39,383 bases of DNA from Opitutaceae bacterium (GTDB taxonomy: Bacteria; Verrucomicrobiota; Verrucomicrobiia; Opitutales; Opitutaceae): contig SXSC01000070.1 of NCBI GenBank assembly GCA_005792355.1, forward strand, positions 1 to 39,383, read 5' to 3'. The first letter of the stretch is position 1. Each line of letters starts with the position of its first letter. The notes under the pieces are model-generated. The model worked only from the letters and a program-made list of their open reading frames with translations. It ran no database searches and was not told where the DNA came from. The translations under genes were made by a program, and so were the position numbers. Shown in pieces: positions 26,564-34,075 of the stretch.

Positions 26564-27639
26564 GCGAGCGGAGCGCCGGTGTCGCTGCAGCCGCGCAGCT
26601 CCGAGGCCGGCAATCGACCGAGGACTTGGAAACGCGTACCGCGGCGGCCGGCGGGACTGTCGTCGACCCCGACAATGCGCCCAAGATCCTCCGTGAGCAC
26701 GCTGTGTCCGGGATAACTGAGGGGCAGCACACTGAAGACCTGGAGCAGACCAATTTCGCCGTCGGGCAACGGCTCCAGCGTGCGCGGGTGGCGGACGATG
26801 ACGTCGCCCGTGAGCGGGGTGAGCAGGGGGCCGTCGTCGTCCTCGATGTGAATCGAACCGGTCTGCTCGACCATGCCGTAGTAGTCGCGGGTGGTCGTGA
26901 GGTTGACGGCGAGGGCGGCGGCCTTGAAATCGGCGGGTGCCACTGCGCGGGCGGCGAGTTTTTTCCAGCCGCCACCGTGGACGAGGAGACCGGGTTGATC
27001 GCAACGGAGGCCGGCGGCCCGGACGGGTCCGGCCAAGACCTGTTCCCAAACCGGTGCGGTCAGGCCAAAGAAGAGCACGCGTTCCGTCCGGTGAGCCGCC
27101 AGCCAGCTGCGGAGTCCGTCGACGTCAGCCTCGCCATCGGGCCGGAGGAGATGAAAGTGATCGCGGCCGAGCGGCAGGAAACCGAGCTGGCCGGCGGCGC
27201 GGGCGTTGAATCCGCCGGTGGCGTCACGCACGGGTTCGTCCACGATCACCATCGGCCAGCGCTGCGGCCCGAGAAATTCCCGCATGAGGTGCCCGAGCGC
27301 CCGGGCCTGCAGGTCGGCGGTGGCGCGGTCGAGGATGATCTGCGAGGGGGCCTGGCCGCTCGTGCCGCTGGAGCGGAGGGTGCGTATGACGGCGGAATCC
27401 GGGACGCTGGCAAGCCGGGTGCGCTTGAAAAGTTGCGCAGGCAGGAAGGGCACGCGGGCGAGGTCGGGCGCAGGCGAGTCGTTCCAACCCATCGCGGCGA
27501 GAATCTGGCGATACGCCGCACCCGCCGCGACGTGACGGGCGGTGAGTTCGTTGAGCGCCGCCAGCAGGCGCACCCGCTTTTCCGGCGTGGCCACGGAATA
27601 CGCCCCGGCGGGGGGAAAAAAATGATCGGACTCAACCAT
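26560..27639 (-). CDS. LuxE-like acyl-protein synthetase
   Basis: LuxE activates a fatty acid with ATP, holds it on a C-terminal Cys and passes it to the LuxC active-site Cys. The 359-residue product has VPFLPAQLFKR, then the adenylate-binding loop RTLRSSGTSGQAPSQIILD (about 86-104), YYGMVEQTGSIH, and a GDVIVRHPRTLEPLPDGEIG segment typical of ANL-like ends. It also has a C-terminal GCSDTG with Cys351, matching the place of the acyl-accepting Cys in this family. I chose ATG 27639, which overlaps the ligase stop by 8 bp; the upstream extension is a shadow of that gene. Acyl specificity cannot be predicted. Having both a LuxE and a separate ligase with ACP suggests two activation steps or two substrates. 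Confidence 0.85.
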   Translation of the reverse strand: MVESDHFFPPAGAYSVATPEKRVRLLAALNELTARHVAAGAAYRQILAAMGWNDSPAPDLARVPFLPAQLFKRTRLASVPDSAVIRTLRSSGTSGQAPSQIILDRATADLQARALGHLMREFLGPQRWPMVIVDEPVRDATGGFNARAAGQLGFLPLGRDHFHLLRPDGEADVDGLRSWLAAHRTERVLFFGLTAPVWEQVLAGPVRAAGLRCDQPGLLVHGGGWKKLAARAVAPADFKAAALAVNLTTTRDYYGMVEQTGSIHIEDDDGPLLTPLTGDVIVRHPRTLEPLPDGEIGLLQVFSVLPLSYPGHSVLTEDLGRIVGVDDSPAGRRGTRFQVLGRLPASELRGCSDTGAPLA

Positions 27640-29080
27640 GGGCGAGGGCGGCGTAGTCGATCTTGCCGGTGGGCAGACGGGCGATCCGGGCGTTGGGGTG
27701 GACCGTCGCGAGTGACGGCGCGATCCCAAATTTTTCCCGCAGCAGGGCGAATACCTGTGCGCCCGGCACCGCGGCCTCCAACTGGACCCGCAGGGCCTCG
27801 TCCTGTCCCCCGCAGGCGACCGGGCAGGCGAACGCGATTTCGAGCCGGCGTTCGAGTTCGTCGAGACTCACGCGCAAGCCGGCAAGCTTGAGGAAGCGTT
27901 TCAGCCGGCCGGTGACGTAGAAGAAGCCGTTGGCATCGACGTGACCCAGGTCGCCCGTGCGAAGCACGCCACGCTGCACGTCGCCCAGGGAAAGATCGGC
28001 CGGCGACTCGGCGTAACCGAGCATGACGCCGGGGCCGCGGAACACGAGTTCGCCGCCCGCCGGATCGACGGACAGTTCGCCGCCGGGAATCGGCCGGCCG
28101 ATCGAGTCGATCTTCGCGCGGAGCTGGGCGGGCGGAACAAAGCTGATGCGCGCGGTGGCCTCCGTCTGGCCGTACATCGCGAAGAAGCGGGCGCCGGCGG
28201 CCTCCGCCTGGTCGAGAAACCAGAGCTTGGTTTCCGCATCCAGCCGGCCGCCCGCCTGGGTGTAGGTGCGCACCCCCGGAGCCGTGCGCGGGTCATACCG
28301 CATCCGGCGAAGGATCTGATAAAGCAGCGGCACCCCGGCGAACGAAGTGGCGCCGTGACGGGCCAGCTGCAGCCAGGTGTCCTGCTGAACCACGGGAAAC
28401 TCGCCGAGCACCACGGTGGCGCCCACGGCGAGGTGACTGTTCACGACCGACAGGCCGAACGAATAAGAAAGCGGCAGCGTGGTCGGCGCCCGTTCCGTGG
28501 CGGCGAGGCCGAGGTAGGAGCCGATGGCGGTGGCGTTGGCCTGCAAATTGACGCCGGAGAGCCGGACCATTTTGGGACTGCCGGTTGATCCGCTCGTGGA
28601 GAGCAGCAGGGCCAGGCCCGCGTGTGGCGCGGGGGTTTCCCGGGGCTCATCGCGCCGCCAGAGGCGATCGGCGATTGCCGTATAACCGGCGAAGGGTCCG
28701 GTGCCGACCACGCGTTCCGGGGCGTACGCCGCGAGCAGGGAGTCCGTCGGGGCGGTGGCGGACAGCAGGGCGACGGGATGCCCGGCGCGCAGGCCGGCGA
28801 GGTAGGCGGCGAGTGAGTCGAGATCGTTTTGCGCGAAAACGAACACGAGGGTGCGCCGCGGCAGTTTCCATTTTTGCGCGCATCCGTCGGCGAGGGCGCG
28901 CAGGGCGCCATAGCTCACGGCCTGTCCGGAGCGGGCGTCGATGACGGCGGTGGCATCGGACGGCTGATCGAGTTGCCAAAAAGGGGGGATTTCCGGATCG
29001 CCGCAGGCTTCGCTCGAGCGTGCGAAAGGCCGATCACCCTCCGAAAGGTCCATGCGCGCGACTGGGTCGGGGAGGCTCAC
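27632..29080 (-). CDS. AMP-forming acyl ligase (ANL superfamily)
   Basis: This cytoplasmic enzyme adenylates a carboxylic acid and loads it on CoA or a carrier protein, here most simply the ACP encoded directly upstream. With the GTG start the product has 482 residues. The core motifs are all visible: A3 STSGSTGSPK at 161-170, A5 MYGQTEAT at 302-309, A7 RTGDLG at 374-379, GRLKRFLKLAGLRVS, and A10 PTGKIDYAAL at 470-479 with the catalytic Lys473. GTG 29080 forms a GTGA overlap with the ACP stop, as at the other junctions of this operon. ATG 29053 is the alternative and would remove nine residues. The protein resembles stand-alone acyl-ACP or aryl ligases of secondary metabolism. The substrate is not predictable by eye. 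Confidence 0.88.
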   Translation of the reverse strand: MSLPDPVARMDLSEGDRPFARSSEACGDPEIPPFWQLDQPSDATAVIDARSGQAVSYGALRALADGCAQKWKLPRRTLVFVFAQNDLDSLAAYLAGLRAGHPVALLSATAPTDSLLAAYAPERVVGTGPFAGYTAIADRLWRRDEPRETPAPHAGLALLLSTSGSTGSPKMVRLSGVNLQANATAIGSYLGLAATERAPTTLPLSYSFGLSVVNSHLAVGATVVLGEFPVVQQDTWLQLARHGATSFAGVPLLYQILRRMRYDPRTAPGVRTYTQAGGRLDAETKLWFLDQAEAAGARFFAMYGQTEATARISFVPPAQLRAKIDSIGRPIPGGELSVDPAGGELVFRGPGVMLGYAESPADLSLGDVQRGVLRTGDLGHVDANGFFYVTGRLKRFLKLAGLRVSLDELERRLEIAFACPVACGGQDEALRVQLEAAVPGAQVFALLREKFGIAPSLATVHPNARIARLPTGKIDYAALAHG

Positions 29081-29313
29081 GTCTGGATCTGATACTTGGC
29101 GAGAAGCTCCCGCGCGCGGGCGACGCTGTTGAGAGCGAGCACGTCCTCTGTCGCGAGCCGAATCCGGTACCGCTCCTCGAGTGCGGCGACGAGAGCCATG
29201 TGCGAGATCGAGTCCCACTCGGGCACGGCCCGGTACGTGAGTTGTTCTGTGATGGCGGCCGGCGGGAGGCCGAGGGCGAGGGCGAAGACTTCGTGCAGGG
29301 AATCAGAGGGCAT
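29077..29313 (-). CDS. Acyl carrier protein
   Basis: The 78-residue product is a small, acidic, four-helix carrier. Its phosphopantetheine site is PEWDSISHMALVAALEE with Ser35, in the DS[IL] context that a phosphopantetheinyl transferase modifies. It lacks close likeness to the fatty-acid synthase ACP (DSLDTVEL type) and is closer to dedicated carriers found beside acyl ligases. ATG 29313 is chosen because the upstream codons in frame are a shadow of the GNAT gene. The start lies 11 bp inside the end of that gene, and the stop overlaps the ligase start. It probably receives the acyl group from the ligase and presents it to the LuxE/LuxC pair or to the GNAT protein. Confidence 0.88.
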   Translation of the reverse strand: MPSDSLHEVFALALGLPPAAITEQLTYRAVPEWDSISHMALVAALEERYRIRLATEDVLALNSVARARELLAKYQIQT

Positions 29314-29932
29314 GGCGGTTTTTCCAATGGCGAAGGATGGCGAGGAGGGGAGTGGGGTCAAACCCGCCGGAGCGGAGCGCGAAACGCCGGTAGGGGACAC
29401 CGCGGAGCATCGTCGTTCCCGCCGGCCGGAAACCCAGGCGGGAGTTGATCGAAATCATCTTCGTGTTTTCCGGCCGGACCTGGGTGATGACCTGGTGCAG
29501 GCCGAGCCAGGCAAACGCGACGTGCAGCAGCATCAGCTCGATCTCAAGTGCGAGGGGCGCGCCGCGCGCCAGCTCCCCGCGCAGCACGAGCCCGCCCTTT
29601 TCGGCCACGCCCGCGGCACCATCGATGTCGTAGAGGCGGGTGGCTCCGGCGAATTCGTCTCCCGCCGCAAGGACCACCCAGCAGAGATCATTGGTGCGGC
29701 TGAAATAGGCGCCGGACCAGGCGTGCTGTTGTTCAGGAGAAATCGCGTCGCCCTGGGCGAGGTTGAACTGGTTCTCGGGCAGATTGCGCAGCGTGCGCAA
29801 TGCCTCCCCGTATTCAGGAGCGTAGGGCACCAGCGTTGCCATCGATCCCTCCAGCCGGCGGGCGCGGAGCGCGCCCACATCGACGGCCGGCGATGGCGTT
29901 GACGCGGTGACATCAAGGGGAAGGGTGATCAT
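29303..29932 (-). CDS. GNAT-family N-acyltransferase
   Basis: The 209-residue product is a cytoplasmic GNAT enzyme. After a 25-residue lead the fold starts with RRLEGSMATLVPYAPEY. PENQFNLAQGDAISPEQQHAW follows and resembles the start of PseH/RimJ-like sugar acetyltransferases. The acyl-CoA or acyl-ACP binding part holds ELMLLHVAFAWLGLHQVITQV, and RPENTKMISINSRLGFRPAG is the last GNAT motif with the Asn and GF. It may acylate an amino-sugar, with acetyl-CoA or with the acyl-ACP encoded next door as donor; the choice is open. ATG 29932 is preferred over GTG 29998, which would read through an inverted repeat. It is the first gene after the 250-bp gap and may begin its own transcript. Confidence 0.82.
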   Translation of the reverse strand: MITLPLDVTASTPSPAVDVGALRARRLEGSMATLVPYAPEYGEALRTLRNLPENQFNLAQGDAISPEQQHAWSGAYFSRTNDLCWVVLAAGDEFAGATRLYDIDGAAGVAEKGGLVLRGELARGAPLALEIELMLLHVAFAWLGLHQVITQVRPENTKMISINSRLGFRPAGTTMLRGVPYRRFALRSGGFDPTPLLAILRHWKNRHAL

Positions 29933-29990
29933 GGGCGGACGAACCTCACGCGACGGGATTGATTCTCTGGCGGCGGAGTGGCCCGTCGGT

Positions 29991-30013
29991 CTTGTCACCC
30001 AATAGGTGACAAG
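29991..30013. repeat. Perfect inverted repeat upstream of the GNAT gene
   Basis: CTTGTCACC and GGTGACAAG form a 9-bp perfect palindrome around a 5-nt spacer, 59 bp before the GNAT start. No T run follows on either strand. An operator or an mRNA hairpin is more likely than a terminator. Confidence 0.5.
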
Positions 30014-30034
30014 AAATTGAGGCGGGCATGGTGT

Positions 30035-30163
30035 TTAGCCCGGAGCTTTCCCACTCAGAGGTGTGAAATCCTCGCCCGGTCGGGCCGGCTTCGTCGGGGC
30101 TAACCGCGACGTAGCCGCTCTGCCCGCAGGGCGGATGGAAATTTCTCTGAAAGATTTTTTCAT
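30035..30163 (-). other. Possible 42-codon leader frame in the operon gap
   Basis: On the minus strand ATG 30163 opens a short frame starting MKKSFREISIRPAGR and stopping at 30035. It is basic, has no recognisable domain and lacks a good ribosome binding site. It spans most of the only long gap in the operon, so it could be a leader peptide, or chance coding inside a structured RNA. Confidence 0.15.
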
Positions 30164-30178
30164 AACCGTGAAATTTCC
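30137..30178. repeat. Inverted repeat GGAAATTTC / GAAATTTCC
   Basis: Two perfect 9-bp arms at 30137-30145 and 30170-30178 are separated by 24 bp rich in A and T. It begins 4 bp after the end of the family 2 glycosyltransferase gene (minus strand). A small GCCC-GCA-GGGC hairpin lies next to it at 30122-30132. Confidence 0.45.
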
Positions 30179-30181
30179 GGG

Positions 30182-30922
30182 TTAGGGGCGCGGAGTGTTC
30201 CGCCGGGGGCGGACGTTGCGATCGCGGCGCCACTGCCACCAGAATTGCAGGAGTCCGCGCAGTGTCCGCCACATCACGCGCCAGCGCGAGGCCGAGGCGG
30301 TGCCGGCGGTGCGCGGTTTCATTTCGGACGGGACCTCGTGCAGTGTCGCCCCGAGATCGCGCAGCCGCACCAGGGCCTCGACCAGCATCGGGATGCCGCG
30401 CTGGGTGAGGTGCGCCTGGCGGAGGAGCGCGGTGCGATAGAGGTGAATCCAATTCACATCGCGCAACCGCAGTCCGAAGAGGGCCGCCACGATTTGTGGA
30501 TACAGCCAGGAGTTGAACCGCATGAGCGGATTGTAGCCGGCGCGTCGCGAACGCACGCCCACGAGCACATCGGCGCGGCCGAGGCTGGCGGCGAAGGGCG
30601 CGAGGTCGTCGGGTGCGACCGGCATGTCGGCGGGCCAGGTCAGCACATAGTCGCCCCGGGCAACGCCGATCCCCGTGCGCAACGCGCCGCCGAGGCCCTG
30701 GTTGGCCTGATGGCAGACGACCATCGCCGGATCCCCGGCGGCGAGTTCATCGGCGATTGCGCCGGTGCGATCGCCGCTGCCGTCATTGACGATTACAATT
30801 TCAGCGCGGAGCTGCAGCGCGGTGAGCGCCGCGCGGAGGCCCCGCACGGTTTCCGCGAGCAGCGCCTCCTCGTTGTAGGCGGGAACGACGACGGTGAGGG
30901 GAAATGCGCCGGCCGTACTCAT
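30182..30922 (-). CDS. Family 2 glycosyltransferase, polyprenyl-phosphate sugar synthase-like
   Basis: The 246-residue GT-A protein has VVVPAYNEEALL (11-22), VNDGSGDRTG (45-54) and NQGLGGALRTGI, the order seen in dolichol/undecaprenyl-phosphate hexose synthases. The site that normally reads DxD is WPADMP (96-101): the first Asp is Pro, so metal binding may differ. The C-terminal half (RRAGYNPLMRFNSWLYP, MKPRTAGTASASRWRVMWRT) fits the membrane-associated part of such enzymes, and no clear transmembrane helix follows. It probably loads a sugar on a polyprenyl phosphate in the cytoplasmic leaflet as donor for the GT-C proteins downstream. ATG 30922 overlaps the oxidoreductase stop by 4 bp. Confidence 0.83.
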   Translation of the reverse strand: MSTAGAFPLTVVVPAYNEEALLAETVRGLRAALTALQLRAEIVIVNDGSGDRTGAIADELAAGDPAMVVCHQANQGLGGALRTGIGVARGDYVLTWPADMPVAPDDLAPFAASLGRADVLVGVRSRRAGYNPLMRFNSWLYPQIVAALFGLRLRDVNWIHLYRTALLRQAHLTQRGIPMLVEALVRLRDLGATLHEVPSEMKPRTAGTASASRWRVMWRTLRGLLQFWWQWRRDRNVRPRRNTPRP

Positions 30923-31950
30923 GCCCCCGGCACGGCGACGGGGTGGCCACGCTGGCGCACCGATTCCATCGCCGCCTCGATCACGCGCACGACCTTGAGT
31001 CCAAACTCGCCGCTGGCCAGCGGTGGACGGCGGCTGCGGATGCAGTCCACGAATTCTTCGTCCTGGCGCAGGAGGGGCTCGAACATCCGCACCTTCGGAA
31101 TCGTGATGGCGCCGTCGCGCAGAATCATCTGGAACTCACCGAACGTGGAGTAGTGATCCGCCGTGACGCCCTTGTCGTAGTAGCGGATCGGCTCGAGGTT
31201 GTTCATATCGTCCCACACCGCCATCTTGTGGTCGCCCACGATGGTCAGATGCCGGACCTTGCGCGGATTCAGCCACGAGGTGTGCACGTGGCAGATGACG
31301 CCCCGGGGATAGTGCAGCGTCATGAAACCGATGTCCTCGATTTTTTCCTGCAGGAAGAATCCGCCCGTGGCCGAGACTTCCACCGGCGTTGCGCCGAGCA
31401 GGAAATTGAAAATCGAGATGTCGTGGCTGGCGAGATCGTGGATGGCCCCGACGTCGCGCCGCACCGGGCCGAGGTTGGTGCGCGTGGCGTCCATATAGTA
31501 GACGCGGCCGAGTTCGTCGCGATCGAGATCGATCTTCAGATGCTGCACACTCGGGTTGTAGAGGAACACGTGGCCGACCATGAGCAGACGGCCGCGGGCG
31601 GCGGCGAGGTCGCAGAGGGCGCGGCATTCGTCGACGGTGGCGGCGAGGGGTTTTTCGCAGAGGACATCCTTGCCGGCCTCGAGTGCCTGCCGGACGAGGG
31701 CGAAGTGGGTATGCACCGGGGTGGCGATGACGATGGCCTCGACGTCCGGCGCCTGCGTGACCGCGGCGGGATCGGTCGTCAGGTCGAGATCGCGAAACTG
31801 CTTGCGGGCGAGGGCGAGCCGGGCGGGGGAGGTGTCGCAGACGCGGGCCATGTCGCACCCGTCAATCCCGCGAAAATTGCGGACGTGGTTGGGCCCCCAT
31901 TGGCCGAAGCCAATCACGCCGACGCGTATGGTCGAGGAAGTCGGGTTCAT
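30919..31950 (-). CDS. Gfo/Idh/MocA-family sugar dehydrogenase
   Basis: The 343-residue product has the NAD-binding loop GVIGFGQWG (11-19), the family EKP motif at 99-101 with catalytic Lys100, and HDLASHDISIF with H171 and H176 in the substrate half. The C-terminal domain continues with a DHYSTFGEFQ block. It resembles nucleotide-sugar 3-dehydrogenases of the WlbA/WbpB type, which oxidise a UDP-sugar to a 3-keto-sugar for a DegT aminotransferase and an N-acetyltransferase. All three activities have candidates in this operon, but the DegT partner lacks its Lys. It is the first gene of the overlapping run. The 109 bp upstream, to the next GT-C gene, show no clear promoter. Confidence 0.88.
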   Translation of the reverse strand: MNPTSSTIRVGVIGFGQWGPNHVRNFRGIDGCDMARVCDTSPARLALARKQFRDLDLTTDPAAVTQAPDVEAIVIATPVHTHFALVRQALEAGKDVLCEKPLAATVDECRALCDLAAARGRLLMVGHVFLYNPSVQHLKIDLDRDELGRVYYMDATRTNLGPVRRDVGAIHDLASHDISIFNFLLGATPVEVSATGGFFLQEKIEDIGFMTLHYPRGVICHVHTSWLNPRKVRHLTIVGDHKMAVWDDMNNLEPIRYYDKGVTADHYSTFGEFQMILRDGAITIPKVRMFEPLLRQDEEFVDCIRSRRPPLASGEFGLKVVRVIEAAMESVRQRGHPVAVPGA

Positions 31951-32059
31951 CCGGGGCCCAGCCTCACGGTGGCGGTGGAAGGGAGTCGAGCGCGAACATT
32001 ACGCAGGCGGGTCGGGAAACCGGGCGCTTTCGTAACGAAGGCGTAAATCGGGCGGGGAG

Positions 32060-34024
32060 CTACGGCAAACGCAGCCGGTGCGTGGCGCCGACGGGCTCGT
32101 CGAGGGCCGCGTGGAGATCGGTGGCGGAGAGGCGGAAGATCAGGATCGAATAGCCGGCCAGCGCCTCGGGCGTCCGGCGCTGGAGATATTTGCAGAGGCG
32201 GGCCAGCCGCAGTTCGTCGTAGTGGGCGTAGTCGGCGCGGTCGCTGTCGCCGTCGGGCGCGGTCGCGGGTGGGACGGCGAAGCGGGCGCGCAGGGCGCGG
32301 TAATTCTGCTCGTGCAGCGGCGTCCAGGGGCCGCGAAACCGCGCATACGTTTCGACCAGGGTGGTGGCGCTCACGGCGTACAGGCCGGGCTGCAAGGCGT
32401 GGCGGGTGGGCGGCGGGCGCACGGGGAAGGTCGCGGTGGTGAGAAACGCCGTGGGGCGGACACCATAGTGAGGCGGCCAGGCGCTGCCAAAATATCCGAG
32501 GTAGAAGGGCTCGCCGGAAACGCGATGTTGCGCGAGCCAGGTTTGCAGGGCGGGCAGATCCTGGCCCCAGTCGAGCGCGCTGTCGGCGACCAGGCGGTGG
32601 GCGCGGCCCGGGCCGCCGGCCAGGGTGTTGAACGCCGCGAGGTAGTGCGGGCGGATGGCCAGGGAGGCCCAGACGTGGCCGGCGAGCAGCGTCGCCGCGA
32701 TCCACGCGGTCCACCGCGGCCGGCCCAGCGCGCCGAGGGCGACCAGGAAAACTGGATACACGGCGAGGATGTGGCGGTCGCCAAGGTTGAGATGGCTCGT
32801 CAACGCGGTCAGTCCCACGAGGAGGGCGCCGACGGCCAGCGGTGCATAGCGGGCGACCCAACGGAGGCGCGCCGCCGTCCCGGCTTGCTGGCAGCGTCGG
32901 GCGGCGAGCGTGGCACCGAAGGCGAAGGCGGCCAGCAGAGGGAGCGTGGTCTTGACGAGGAACAGGGCGGGGAAAAACTGCCACCAGCCGTGGAGGCTGT
33001 GTTCGCCGGCGAAGAAGGCGGGGCGGCCGGAGGCGCCGGCGAGGACGTTGGCCAGTCCGTAAAGCCACGCTTCCGGCAGCAGCCGCAGGTGGAGCGCGAG
33101 TTCGATGATCGGTCGTTTGCCGCCCAGCATGGCCAGCACGTTGGGCCAGTCCCAGCCGAATTGCGCAAACTCCGGCGCCCCCGGCCCGCGCGGGCCGAAA
33201 CGGAAATTGTAGAAGGCCCAGATCGTGCCCGCCGCCGCCAGCGCCTGCGCGATCGCCAGGCCGAGGTTGCCCGCCGCGCGGGGTGCGAAAGCCGCCGGGC
33301 GGCCGGCGGCCCCGGAGGACCGCGCCAGCCCCGCCTCGATCAGCACGAGCGCGGCGTAAATCGGGGCGAGCAACACGCCGTTGTGCTTCGCCACGAGGGC
33401 CAGCCCGCTGGCGAGGCCGGCGAGCGCGCCGGAGGCCAGATCGCGGCGCTGCAGATGGCGCCAGAACAGCCAGGGCGCCAGCGTGAGCGTGAAGGTCGAC
33501 GCCAGGTCCGAGGTCGCGAGGGCGCTGTGCGCAAGAAAATTGGGCGAGAACGCGAAGAAACCGAGCGCGAGGAGCCCGCCGGTGCGGCCGTGCCACGCGC
33601 GCGCCAGCCCGAACATCAATCCGCCGAGCGCCACGCCGAACAGGGCGTTGAGACCGCGGGCGCCGAGCAGGATCCAGTCGGTGAGATTGTTTTCACCGTA
33701 CAAGAAATCCCAGCACAGCGGCCAGTAGTTCGAGACGCGCCACAGCTCGGCGTCCAGCGGGAACCGGGCGCCCCCGGCAAGCGGGGCCAACCCGAACAGG
33801 CGCTGCGGCAGGTTGCCGTTTTCCGGCTGCATCCGGAAATCGCCATAACGATCGTAGATGTAGCCGGCGCCGAGGTGCGGCATTTCATCCGAGGTCTGGC
33901 TTTTCTCCAGCGACGCCGTGACGGCGGACCACCAGAAGACGGCGAGCAGGGCGGCGGCGAGCGCGGTCGTGGCGACGTCCCGCCAGCCGCGCGAAAAAGC
34001 CGGGACGCGGACGGAAAAAGCCAT
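32060..34024 (-). CDS. Polytopic GT39-like glycosyltransferase, subfamily B copy 4
   Basis: The 654-residue product belongs to the same subfamily as the three copies at the operon end. It has SQTSDEMPHLGAGYIYDRYG with the acidic pair D46-E47, MQPENGNLPQRLFGLAPL, SHLNLGDRHILAVYP (Asp replacing the usual His), ADSALDWGQDLPALQTWL, and a closing LCKYLQRR and GYSILIFRL. It is closest to the copy at 15313-17331 (both PENGNLPQR). I chose ATG 34024; the upstream frame runs into the divergent methyltransferase. It is separated from the overlapping run by 109 bp, so it may be its first gene or a separate unit. The 51-bp divergent gap to the methyltransferase must hold both start regions. Confidence 0.8.
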   Translation of the reverse strand: MAFSVRVPAFSRGWRDVATTALAAALLAVFWWSAVTASLEKSQTSDEMPHLGAGYIYDRYGDFRMQPENGNLPQRLFGLAPLAGGARFPLDAELWRVSNYWPLCWDFLYGENNLTDWILLGARGLNALFGVALGGLMFGLARAWHGRTGGLLALGFFAFSPNFLAHSALATSDLASTFTLTLAPWLFWRHLQRRDLASGALAGLASGLALVAKHNGVLLAPIYAALVLIEAGLARSSGAAGRPAAFAPRAAGNLGLAIAQALAAAGTIWAFYNFRFGPRGPGAPEFAQFGWDWPNVLAMLGGKRPIIELALHLRLLPEAWLYGLANVLAGASGRPAFFAGEHSLHGWWQFFPALFLVKTTLPLLAAFAFGATLAARRCQQAGTAARLRWVARYAPLAVGALLVGLTALTSHLNLGDRHILAVYPVFLVALGALGRPRWTAWIAATLLAGHVWASLAIRPHYLAAFNTLAGGPGRAHRLVADSALDWGQDLPALQTWLAQHRVSGEPFYLGYFGSAWPPHYGVRPTAFLTTATFPVRPPPTRHALQPGLYAVSATTLVETYARFRGPWTPLHEQNYRALRARFAVPPATAPDGDSDRADYAHYDELRLARLCKYLQRRTPEALAGYSILIFRLSATDLHAALDEPVGATHRLRLP

Positions 34025-34075
34025 GGACACAATTTCACGTGTCGCCGACGCTGCCACAAGCCCGAACCAGCCAAC

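Noticed and set aside
25337..29313. A bioluminescence (lux) operon
   Set aside because: No luciferase alpha or beta subunit and no flavin reductase gene is visible. Only the acyl-reductase branch is present.
29991..30013. Rho-independent terminator in the operon gap
   Set aside because: The stem is perfect, but no T-rich stretch follows on the coding strand.
32078..34075. A long plus-strand extension in front of the methyltransferase
   Set aside because: It is antisense to a GT-C gene with full motifs. The methyltransferase fold begins only at ATG 34076.
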